A DNA stretch of 5,340 nucleotides from Clostridia bacterium (GTDB lineage Bacteria > Bacillota_A > Clostridia > UMGS1810). The stretch is taken from the NCBI GenBank assembly GCA_017437345.1, contig JAFSBJ010000170.1:1-5340 (forward strand), written 5' to 3'. Both the position numbers and the translations under genes were made by a program. Below the pieces are notes generated by a model that saw only the letters and a list, made by a program, of their open reading frames with translations, had not been told where the DNA came from and did not search any database. Of this stretch, positions 1 through 4,720 are shown piece by piece. Positions within the stretch are counted from its first letter, which is position 1. Each line of letters opens with the position of its first letter.

Positions 1-483
1 AAATATGTTAAAGATGTTGTTGTTGCAACATGTGATGCTGAAATCGCCGCTGCTGGTGTTGAATTATCATATGAAGTTGGAACAATGATTGAAATCCCCA
101 GAGCTGCTCTCACAGCTGATGAAATCGCTAAAGAAGCTGAATTCTTCTGCTTTGGTACAAACGACCTCACTCAGATGACCTATGGCTTCTCTCGTGATGA
201 TGCCGGTAAATTCCTTGATGCATACTACGATGCAAAAATCTTTGAAAACGATCCATTTGCAAAACTCGACCAGACAGGCGTTGGTAAGCTCATGGAAATG
301 GCTGTAACTCTCGGTAAAAAGGTTCGTCCCGAAATGCACTGCGGTATCTGCGGTGAACACGGTGGAGACCCTGTATCCGTTGAATTCTGCCACAAAATCG
401 GTCTTGACTATGTATCATGCTCACCTTTCCGTGTGCCGATTGCTCGTTTAGCTGCTGCTCAGGCAAAAATTAAAGAAATGTAA
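1..483 (+). CDS. ppdK: Pyruvate, phosphate dikinase, C-terminal part (5' end outside window)
   Basis: Frame 1 is open from the first base to a TAA at 481-483 and gives the last 160 residues of a protein that is usually about 870-880 residues long. The enzyme interconverts pyruvate, ATP and phosphate with PEP, AMP and pyrophosphate in the cytosol; fermentative anaerobes use it in glycolysis or gluconeogenesis. This part is the PEP/pyruvate-binding TIM-barrel domain. Visible motifs are GTMIEIPRA (window residues 28-36, with the metal-binding Glu), FGTNDLTQ (51-58, PEP-enzyme signature) and [11 protein letters not shown] (114-124), whose second Cys (117) matches the catalytic acid/base of the family. 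The tail [13 protein letters not shown] is also typical. Nothing is broken in the visible part. Upstream domains (nucleotide-binding and phosphohistidine) and the promoter cannot be seen. The gene is closed by the hairpin at 518-552. Related PEP synthase and enzyme I share the fold, but the motif wording fits PPDK best. Confidence 0.96.
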   Translation, partial: KYVKDVVVATCDAEIAAAGVELSYEVGTMIEIPRAALTADEIAKEAEFFCFGTNDLTQMTYGFSRDDAGKFLDAYYDAKIFENDPFAKLDQTGVGKLMEMAVTLGKKVRPEMHCGICGEHGGDPVSVEFCHKIGLDYVSCSPFRVPIARLAAAQAKIKEM

Positions 484-517
484 TTTAGCTTAAGCTAAGT
501 TAATATTATCCCAAAAT

Positions 518-552
518 AAAAAACCTTGTCGGTTTATCCGGCAAGGTTTTTT
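518..552. terminator. Bidirectional intrinsic terminator between ppdK and the MATE remnant
   Basis: A 15-bp stem (518-532 with 538-552, one G-T pair at 529/541) encloses a 5-base loop. The GC-rich core CCTTGTCGG/CCGGCAAGG is flanked by an A-run on the left and a T6 run on the right. It can therefore stop transcription from both the plus strand (ppdK, ending 35 bases upstream) and the minus strand (MATE remnant, ending 27 bases away). Confidence 0.9.
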
Positions 553-578
553 GGTTTATATGGATATTTTATAGGTAT

Positions 579-1547
579 TTAATTAATGCACTCCACCTGC
601 TTTTTTAATTTCTTAATTGCAGGAACAAAAACAACTAAAAGTGTGATTATCGAAAGTATCCAGCCCACCGGCCACACAAGGTAAAGGAAGGTAAGGTTTT
701 TCGGTAAAAACGGATAAATTGCATAAACCCATACGAACCTAAATAAACACATAAACACAAGAGTTGCAACTGTGGGCATAACAGCTTTTCCCATTCCCTT
801 AAGAGCAGAACCTATAACCTCGTTTATACCGCAGATAAAATATGTACTTGATATTATAATCATTTTCTGCTGTGCAAATGCTATAACCTTTGATGATGAA
901 GATATAATCGACGAAAGCTCTTTAGAGAATATTGCCGAAAGTGAGCCGAGAGTTGCACCAAATATAATAGAAATCAAACACGCACTCATAATAGACTTTT
1001 TAACTCTGTCATATTTTCTTGCACCAATATTTTGTGCCACATAGGATATTGCTGCAATTCCGGGCGCGTGGATTATCTGATATAGTATTCCGTCAAACTG
1101 ATTTGCAATTGAAAGTCCCGTTGTAGCATCAGCACCAAGCTTATTAACTTCCGCCAAAATTATAACATTCGCAAAGGAATAAAGTCCTGTCTGCAGTCCC
1201 GAGGGAATACCAACACTAAGAATCTGTTTTAATTCTTTAAGCTTAATTTTCATATTTCTTAATTTAAAATCAAAGTGATTATGTGAGTGGGCAAGAGCAA
1301 GATAGGAGAGAAGGCAGGAAACTGAATTGGAAATAATTGTTGCAAATGCAACCCCTGCCACGCTGAAATTAAATAAATAAACGAAAATATAGTTTAATAA
1401 AACCTTTACAATACCGCCGGTAATTGAAAAATACATCGGTCTTTTTGTGTCACCGCCGGCTCTTAAAATTGATGCAAATGATGAATAGAGTAAAAGAATG
1501 GGAACTCCCATAAAATAAATCCTGAAGTATTTAACAGCATCAGCCAT
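579..1547 (-). pseudogene. MATE-family efflux transporter, 5'-truncated remnant
   Basis: The 322 residues from the first available ATG (1545-1547) match the C-terminal three quarters of a MATE multidrug/Na+ antiporter (normally about 450 residues, 12 membrane helices). Helix 4 is the first present: YFRIYFMGVPILLLY, followed by the family-typical SILRAGGDTKRPMYF loop (residues 27-41). Further helices follow at about 38-59, 63-86, 110-132, 155-177, 185-210, 225-250, 255-280 and 285-312, giving nine. Mid-protein landmarks are VGIPSGLQ (112-119, start of the second half) and AISYVAQNIGARKYDR (165-180). Helices 1-3, about 125 residues, are missing. The frame stays open upstream to a stop at 1590-1592, but the sequence there belongs to the AraC remnant on the other strand. 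No Shine-Dalgarno sequence precedes the ATG, so this is probably an internal Met. A half-transporter of this kind is unlikely to work. The family assignment is firm, the substrate is unknown, and pseudogene status is inferred. Confidence 0.85.
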
Positions 1548-1556
1548 AAATGTGGG
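1545..1556. other. Breakpoint joining two 5'-truncated genes head to head
   Basis: MATE homology on the minus strand stops at about 1547-1556, and AraC homology on the plus strand starts at about 1549-1555. Both genes lose their N-terminal coding sequence here, with no intergenic DNA, promoter or ribosome binding site left between them. No IS end, target-site duplication or long repeat is visible at the join. A deletion in a divergent regulator/transporter pair, or a misjoined assembly, would produce this picture. Confidence 0.75.
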
Positions 1557-1815
1557 CGAGTTTTTGAAAAAAAGCGGGTATTCAGAAGATTATATCCGGT
1601 CACAGTTTAAGCTTTTCACAGGGAAAACTCCTGTTGAATTCCTAACAGAGACGCGAATAAACCACGCCTGCTATCTTATTGATATCTATAAAGATTCCAT
1701 GAATTTATCCGAAATATCAGAAAAATGCGGATACACGGATTATGTTTATTTTTCAAGACAATTCAAAAAAGTTATGGGTATATCTCCCAAAAATTATATG
1801 AAGTCTTTAAAATAA
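1552..1815 (+). pseudogene. AraC-family regulator, remnant with only the C-terminal DNA-binding domain
   Basis: The frame is open from 1519 to a TAA at 1813-1815. The first possible start is a GTG at 1552 with no ribosome binding site. The 87 residues cover nearly the whole AraC/XylS double helix-turn-helix domain. The first HTH is FLKKSGYSEDYIRSQFKLFTG (about 4-24). The connecting helix contains TETRINHACYLI (32-43). The second HTH is the strongly conserved stretch LSEISEKCGYTDYVYFSRQFKK (52-73), and MGISPKNYMK (75-84) ends the domain. Family members are normally 250-300 residues with an N-terminal sensing domain, which is absent here along with the first helix of the DNA-binding domain. It probably once controlled the divergent MATE gene (inference from layout). 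It is most likely inactive, although a short HTH protein made from an upstream fused frame cannot be excluded. Confidence 0.82.
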
Positions 1816-1835
1816 AATTAATAGCTCTGAAATAC

Positions 1836-1864
1836 TTGACATAGGTATGGTGTTTTGTTATTAT
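1836..1864 (+). promoter_or_regulatory. Sigma-A-type promoter, extended -10
   Basis: A perfect -35 TTGACA (1836-1841), a 17-base spacer, and TATTAT (1859-1864) preceded by TG at the extended -10 position (1856-1857). An alternative -10, TATACT, lies at 1862-1867 but its spacer would be 20. Transcription would start near 1871 and meet the hairpin at 1897-1929 almost at once. No intact gene lies downstream on this strand before the palindrome at 2091. Confidence 0.6.
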
Positions 1865-1896
1865 ACTAATTAAAAACAGCCATCAGATAATAAATT

Positions 1897-1929
1897 AAAA
1901 CAGCACAGAAGAAATTTTGTGCTGTTTTT
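1897..1929 (+). terminator. Intrinsic terminator with GAAA loop
   Basis: A 14-bp stem (1897-1910 with 1915-1928, one G-T pair) is capped by the tetraloop GAAA. The core is CAGCACA/TGTGCTG, and a T5 run (1925-1929) closes it. It could end the AraC transcript (stop 82 bases upstream). It could also cut off transcripts begun at the promoter at 1836-1864, leaving an RNA of roughly 60 bases. Confidence 0.75.
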
Positions 1930-1976
1930 GTATACTGAATTTTCAGATATAGAGATTGTATCTGAATAAAATGTGA

Positions 1977-2081
1977 TTGCCGCAAAAAATAGAAGAGCTT
2001 GAATATGAACCTGTCTATACCTCAGGCAGATTAAACTGGTACAATTATGTTGTGTCAGGTAGAGTTGCCAATTTCTTCTAA
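1977..2081 (+). pseudogene. Short orphan coding remnant, 34 codons, unrecognised
   Basis: The frame runs from just after a TGA (1974-1976) to a TAA at 2079-2081. It has protein-like composition: PQKIEELEYEPVYTSGR, then LNWYNYVVSGRVANFF. It has no ATG and no ribosome binding site. It reads like the C-terminal end of a globular protein and stops ten bases before the palindrome at 2091, as a real gene end would. The aromatic-rich WYNYVVSGRV segment looks conserved in character, but I cannot name a family. A short stretch in another frame just upstream (about 1930-1965, FSDIEIVSE then a stop) might be part of the same decayed gene. It could also be chance. Confidence 0.35.
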
Positions 2082-2090
2082 ACAGAAAAT

Positions 2091-2128
2091 ATGGGATGAA
2101 AAAAATCAATTGATTTTTTTCATCCCAT
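2091..2128. terminator. Perfect 38-bp palindrome, probable shared terminator of convergent units
   Basis: Positions 2091-2109 are the exact reverse complement of 2110-2128. Each arm has a GC block (GGGATG / CATCCC) at the base, then A7 or T7, with CAATTG at the centre. It sits nine bases after the thioredoxin stop (minus strand) and ten after the orphan remnant stop (plus strand). Position fits a bidirectional terminator. The T-run inside the stem, rather than after it, is unusual, so termination strength is uncertain. Confidence 0.65.
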
Positions 2129-2136
2129 TAATTTTA

Positions 2137-2451
2137 TCAAAGATTTAATAATTCAATCAGTTCTTCTTTGCTGCGATACCCAATAGCCTTATTTGTAATC
2201 TCGCCATTTTCAAAAATAAGAATGGTCGGTATGCTCATAACCTGATACTTTATGGAAAGCTCAGCCTCATCGTCAACATTAACCTTTCCGACCTTAACCC
2301 TTCCTTCAAATTCGTTTGCTATTTCTTCAATAACAGGTGCTATCATTTTGCAAGGTCCACACCAGCTTGCCCAGAAATCAACAAGAACCTTTCCTTCATA
2401 ATTTAAAACTTCGCTTTCAAAATTGCTTTTTGTAAGAGTAATTTCCTTCAT
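2137..2451 (-). CDS. trxA: Thioredoxin
   Basis: A 104-residue single-domain thioredoxin, the normal length. It reduces disulfides in cytosolic proteins using the dithiol WCGPC (residues 30-34, Cys31 and Cys34). Other family marks are VDFWA (24-28, with buried Asp25), the cis-proline loop SIPT (73-76, Pro75) and GY (91-92) near the end. The start chosen is the ATG at 2449-2451, because the ribosome binding site AGAAAGG (2461-2467) lies nine bases before it. An ATG three codons upstream (2458-2460) touches the Shine-Dalgarno sequence and is less likely. Directly upstream, 14 bases away, is the FTR-like gene, whose stop codon overlaps this ribosome binding site; the two are almost certainly one transcript and may be translationally coupled. 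The neighbour is the probable electron donor (inference). The palindrome at 2091-2128 follows. Confidence 0.96.
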   Translation of the reverse strand: MKEITLTKSNFESEVLNYEGKVLVDFWASWCGPCKMIAPVIEEIANEFEGRVKVGKVNVDDEAELSIKYQVMSIPTILIFENGEITNKAIGYRSKEELIELLNL

Positions 2452-2460
2452 GCTTTTCAT

Positions 2461-2467
2461 CCTTTCT
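2461..2467 (-). promoter_or_regulatory. Thioredoxin ribosome binding site overlapping the upstream stop codon
   Basis: On the minus strand TAGAAAGG contains both the TAG stop of the FTR-like gene (2466-2468) and the Shine-Dalgarno sequence AGAAAGG. This decides the thioredoxin start at 2451 and suggests translational coupling of the two genes. Confidence 0.7.
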
Positions 2468-2663
2468 ATTTTGATTTGTAATAAAGCATACAATGACAGT
2501 ATCCCTCAAAATCAGGATCTTCAATCTGCTTTTTAAATTCTTCACAAATACACTTGTATTCTTCCTTGATTTCAAGCCTGCAAGGGCAATATCCGCCCTT
2601 AAGCTTAAGACCTTCTTTGATGGTTTTAACAATTTCCTTATCTGGATTAAGACTAACAGCCAT
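2466..2663 (-). CDS. Ferredoxin-thioredoxin reductase catalytic-chain-like Fe-S protein
   Basis: A 65-residue cytosolic protein with the three paired-cysteine motifs of the FTR catalytic (beta) family: CPC (26-28), CIC (38-40) and CHC (56-58), the last within GYCHCMLYYK. In the known plant-type enzyme, four of these cysteines hold a [4Fe-4S] cluster and two form the redox disulfide. By analogy, Cys26, 38, 40 and 56 would bind the cluster and Cys28/Cys58 would be the active disulfide. The protein is shorter than plant FTR beta (about 110) but keeps the core. Its spacing CPC-X9-CIC-X15-CHC differs from the plant CPC-X16-CPC-X8-CHC while the total span is equal. No variable (alpha) subunit gene is beside it. 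It precedes thioredoxin in an operon, which supports a role in thioredoxin reduction from ferredoxin or rubredoxin-like donors (inference). The second of two adjacent ATGs was chosen because it lies seven bases after AGGAGG; the first (2664-2666) has a spacer of only four. An extended -10 promoter lies at 2691-2719. Confidence 0.88.
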   Translation of the reverse strand: MAVSLNPDKEIVKTIKEGLKLKGGYCPCRLEIKEEYKCICEEFKKQIEDPDFEGYCHCMLYYKSK

Positions 2664-2690
2664 CATTTGCCCTCCTTTGTCTTTTTAAAC

Positions 2691-2719
2691 ATTATACCAC
2701 ATATTTCCAATTTTGAAAA
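2691..2719 (-). promoter_or_regulatory. Promoter of the FTR-like/thioredoxin operon
   Basis: Read on the minus strand: -10 TATAAT (2691-2696) with an extended TGG before it, a 17-base spacer, and a weak -35 TTTTCA (2714-2719). The start site would be near 2684, giving a leader of about 20 bases that carries the strong AAAGGAGG ribosome binding site (2671-2678). Confidence 0.75.
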
Positions 2720-2721
2720 GT

Positions 2722-2739
2722 AAGTTTTTTAAAAAACTT
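2722..2739. repeat. 18-bp perfect palindrome between divergent promoters, possible operator
   Basis: AAGTTTTTT is followed directly by its reverse complement AAAAAACTT. The right arm overlaps the first two bases of the plus-strand -35, and the left arm ends two bases from the minus-strand -35. A protein bound here could control both transcription units. The low-complexity T6A6 centre means it may also be only an intrinsically bent or AT-rich promoter element. Confidence 0.4.
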
Positions 2740-2766
2740 GATTATTAATAAAATTAATTGTATAAT
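2738..2766 (+). promoter_or_regulatory. Promoter of the GNAT acetyltransferase (and perhaps downstream genes)
   Basis: -35 TTGATT (2738-2743), a 17-base spacer, and a perfect -10 TATAAT (2761-2766). The start site would be near 2773, shortly before the GGAGGTG ribosome binding site (2782-2788) of the GNAT gene. Confidence 0.78.
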
Positions 2767-2793
2767 TGTTTTGTAAAAAACGGAGGTGAAAGA

Positions 2794-3231
2794 ATGGAAC
2801 TTGTTATAAAAAGATTTGAAGAACTTTCAAATAAAGAGCTTTATAATATCTTAAAGCTTCGAAGTGAGGTTTTTGTTGTTGAGCAGAAATGCAATTATGT
2901 TGATATGGATGATATCGACTATGATGCACTTCATATTTATTTTAAAGAAGATAATAATATAATTGCATATCTAAGACTTTTTATTATAGATGAAGGCGAA
3001 AAAACTGCCAAAATCGGTAGAGTAATTTCCACAAAAAGAAGAGGCGGCATTGGCACAAAGCTTTTAAAAGAAGGTATTTTAGCGGCAAAAAAAGAACTCT
3101 GCGCCGCTAAGCTTATAGTCGATGCCCAGAGCTATGTTGAAGACTTTTATGCAAAATCCGGATTTTCAAAGATTTCAGATGAATTTCTTGAAACAGGAAT
3201 ACCCCATGTAAAAATGGAACTCAATTTGTAA
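2794..3231 (+). CDS. ElaA-like GNAT-family N-acetyltransferase
   Basis: A 145-residue single-domain protein that should transfer an acetyl group from acetyl-CoA to an unknown amine. The N-terminal block LYNILKLRSEVFVVEQKCNYVDMDDID (about 16-42) is the signature of the ElaA branch. The central strand IAYLRLF (57-63) leads to RVIS (77-80) and the acetyl-CoA pyrophosphate loop RRGGIG (82-87). The C-terminal part AQSYVEDFYAKSGFSKISDEF, then GIPHVKME (135-142), is also typical of this branch. The length is close to E. coli ElaA (about 153). The ATG at 2794 follows GGAGGTG by five bases; the frame extends further upstream but that part overlaps the promoter and ribosome binding site. A clear TTGATT/TATAAT promoter precedes it. 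The flavodiiron gene follows after 74 bases with no terminator seen, so read-through is possible. The substrate is not known for this family and cannot be read from context. Confidence 0.92.
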   Translation: MELVIKRFEELSNKELYNILKLRSEVFVVEQKCNYVDMDDIDYDALHIYFKEDNNIIAYLRLFIIDEGEKTAKIGRVISTKRRGGIGTKLLKEGILAAKKELCAAKLIVDAQSYVEDFYAKSGFSKISDEFLETGIPHVKMELNL

Positions 3232-3305
3232 AAACTAATAAATATAGAAAAATTAAAATATTATGCTTTTTATTTGGCATACTATCTGTAAGGAGGCACT
3301 CAAAA

Positions 3306-4460
3306 ATGAATATAACAGATTCAGTAAAATATGTAGGTGTAAACGACCATAAAATAGATTTGTTTGAAGGACAATACATCGTTCCCAATGGAATATCATA
3401 TAATTCATATATAATCCTTGATGAAAAAATTGCAGTTATGGATTCTGTGGATGCAGCTTTCACAGAAGAGTGGCTTTCCAACATAGAAAAAGAGCTTGAA
3501 TCAAAAAGCCCCGATTATTTAATCGTTCAGCATATGGAGCCCGACCATTCTGCAAATATATATAATTTTATAAAAAAATATCCTCAGGCAAAAATCGTTT
3601 CCACCTCAAAATCCTTTGCAATGATGAAAAACTTTTTTGGTTCAGATTTTGCAGATAACAGGATAATAGTAGGAGAGGGCGACACCCTTTCTCTTGGCTC
3701 ACGCACCCTTAGCTTCATAACAGCTCCAATGGTTCACTGGCCTGAGGTAATGCTTAGCTATGATAACAAAGATAAGCTTTTGTTTTCAGCAGATGCATTC
3801 GGCAAATTCGGTGCTCTTGATACCGATGAAGAATGGGCTTGTGAGGCAAGAAGATATTATATCGGCATCGTTGGAAAATACGGTGTGCAGGTGCAGAATC
3901 TTTTAAAAAAAGCGGCAAATCTTGAAATAAAGGCTATCTGTCCGCTTCATGGCCCCGTTTTAAATGAAAATCTTGAATATTATATAAATCTTTATGATAT
4001 CTGGTCAAGCTACAAAACAGAATCCGAAGGCGTTGTCATTGCCTACACATCCGTCTATGGCAACACCAAAAAAGCAGTTATGAAATTAAAAGAGCTTTTA
4101 GAAGAAAAAGGATGCCCCAAGGTAGCCATAAATGACCTTGCAAGATGTGATATGGCAGAAGCAGTTGAAGATGCTTTCCGCTACGGAAAAATTGTCCTCG
4201 CCACCACCACCTACAACGGTGAAATTTTCCCCTTTATGCGTGAGTTTATCCATGAACTCACTGAGCGTAATTTTCAGAATAAAAAGGTGGCATTTATAGA
4301 AAATGGAACATGGGCGCCTGTTGCAGCAAAATATATGGCAAAAATGCTTGAAAATAGCAAAAATATATGTTATGCTGAAAATACAGTAAAAATCTTGTCT
4401 GCGTTAAATGAAGAAAGCGAAAGTCAGCTTGAAGCTTTATCAGATGAGTTTTGCAAATAA
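3306..4460 (+). CDS. fprA: Flavodiiron protein, class A (O2/NO reductase)
   Basis: A 384-residue cytosolic enzyme that reduces O2 to water and/or NO to N2O at a non-haem diiron site, usually with electrons from rubredoxin. The first part (about 1-240) is a metallo-beta-lactamase-like domain. All iron ligands are visible: HMEPDH (His76, Glu78, Asp80; His81 follows), His144 in PMVHWPE, Asp163 in SADAFG, and His215 in CPLHGPV. The second part (about 243-384) is a flavodoxin-like FMN domain with the phosphate loop TSVYGNT (248-254), the [10 protein letters not shown] loop (300-309) and ENGTWAP (332-338). The loop between Asp163 and His215 is shorter than in Desulfovibrio ROO, but the ligands are intact. 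There is no fused rubredoxin or flavin-reductase domain, so it is class A, and the separate rubredoxin gene starts 20 bases downstream. AGGAGG (3291-3296) lies nine bases before the ATG. O2 versus NO preference cannot be read from the sequence. Confidence 0.97.
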   Translation: MNITDSVKYVGVNDHKIDLFEGQYIVPNGISYNSYIILDEKIAVMDSVDAAFTEEWLSNIEKELESKSPDYLIVQHMEPDHSANIYNFIKKYPQAKIVSTSKSFAMMKNFFGSDFADNRIIVGEGDTLSLGSRTLSFITAPMVHWPEVMLSYDNKDKLLFSADAFGKFGALDTDEEWACEARRYYIGIVGKYGVQVQNLLKKAANLEIKAICPLHGPVLNENLEYYINLYDIWSSYKTESEGVVIAYTSVYGNTKKAVMKLKELLEEKGCPKVAINDLARCDMAEAVEDAFRYGKIVLATTTYNGEIFPFMREFIHELTERNFQNKKVAFIENGTWAPVAAKYMAKMLENSKNICYAENTVKILSALNEESESQLEALSDEFCK

Positions 4461-4480
4461 ACATAACGGAGGTTATCAGT

Positions 4481-4639
4481 ATGAAAAAATATGTTTGTGA
4501 TGTATGCGGTTGGGAATATGATGAAGCCCTGGGTGATCCTGAGCATGGCATAGAACCCGGCACAAAATTTGAAGATCTTCCCGAAGATTTTGAATGTCCT
4601 CTTTGCGGTGTTGGCAAAGATATGTTTTCAGAACAGTAA
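4481..4639 (+). CDS. Rubredoxin
   Basis: A 52-residue one-iron electron carrier of normal length. Four cysteines bind the iron: CDVCG (Cys6, Cys9) and CPLCG (Cys39, Cys42). Conserved [20 protein letters not shown] and [18 protein letters not shown] surround them. The terminal KDMFSEQ is also usual for the family. The ATG was chosen because GGAGG (4468-4472) lies eight bases upstream; an in-frame ATG at 4451 would overlap the end of the flavodiiron gene and lacks a ribosome binding site. The 20-base gap to the flavodiiron gene means one transcript. Rubredoxin is the established donor for flavodiiron proteins, so the pair is a functional unit. It might also serve other partners such as rubrerythrin elsewhere in the genome (inference). 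Confidence 0.97.
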   Translation: MKKYVCDVCGWEYDEALGDPEHGIEPGTKFEDLPEDFECPLCGVGKDMFSEQ

Positions 4640-4648
4640 TTAGGCTTT

Positions 4649-4683
4649 GTCCGGCTCCTTCATATGAAGGAGCCGACTTATTT
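4649..4683 (+). terminator. Hairpin terminator after rubredoxin
   Basis: A 12-bp perfect stem with no fixed loop, CGGCTCCTTCAT (4652-4663) and ATGAAGGAGCCG (4664-4675), can extend by GT/AC across one bulged base. It is GC-rich and begins 10-12 bases after the rubredoxin stop. The following TTATTT is only a weak T-run, so partial read-through into the ZIP gene is possible. Confidence 0.65.
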
Positions 4684-4720
4684 AGCCATCAACTATAATT
4701 AATGATAAAAGGAGTATGTT

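Larger units (their letters stand above)
1816..2136. other. 321-base stretch without an intact gene
   Basis: Between the AraC stop and the thioredoxin stop there is no complete protein gene. The stretch holds a plus-strand promoter, a hairpin terminator, a short orphan coding remnant and a long perfect palindrome, each listed separately. Only the 1930-1976 section has nothing assignable: its frames carry stops and no clear motif. Confidence 0.7.

Noticed and set aside
67..393. Minus-strand open frame of 108 codons inside the ppdK fragment
   Set aside because: It is antisense to a well-supported enzyme domain and shows no family motif or ribosome binding site.
485..498. 14-bp palindrome TTAGCTTAAGCTAA after the ppdK stop
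   Set aside because: Short, AT-rich and without a T-run; the hairpin at 518-552 is the convincing terminator, so I left this as chance.
772..1044. Plus-strand open frame of 90 codons inside the MATE remnant
   Set aside because: It is the complement of membrane-helix coding sequence; its hydrophobic runs come from that, and it has no start signal.
1552..1815. Intact small HTH regulator starting at GTG 1552
   Set aside because: No ribosome binding site precedes it, the AraC homology already begins at the break, and the first helix of the domain is missing; a remnant is more likely.
1870..2109. Minus-strand open frame of 79 codons across the intergenic stretch
   Set aside because: It runs through the hairpins and has an erratic composition with no recognisable motif or ribosome binding site.
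2452..2493. Longer thioredoxin start at 2493
   Set aside because: The extra residues overlap the end of the FTR-like gene and are not thioredoxin-like; the ribosome binding site at 2461-2467 fits the start at 2451.
2417..2723. Open frames in other phases over the FTR-like gene (minus 2417-2632, plus 2493-2723)
   Set aside because: They overlap the six-cysteine FTR-like protein, which has a clear family pattern, promoter and ribosome binding site; they have none of these.
3262..3281. Weak TATGC/GCATA hairpin before the flavodiiron gene
   Set aside because: Only five base pairs with a ten-base loop and no T-run after it; not a terminator or riboswitch I can support.
3221..3484. Minus-strand open frame at the GNAT/flavodiiron boundary
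   Set aside because: Antisense to the start of the flavodiiron gene, without motif or start signal.
4294..4617. Minus-strand open frame opposite rubredoxin
   Set aside because: It is antisense to the flavodiiron end and rubredoxin, both certain, and its composition is that of a shadow frame.
4694..4699. TATAAT as a promoter for the ZIP gene
   Set aside because: No acceptable -35 lies 16-18 bases upstream; that position falls in the rubredoxin terminator stem.
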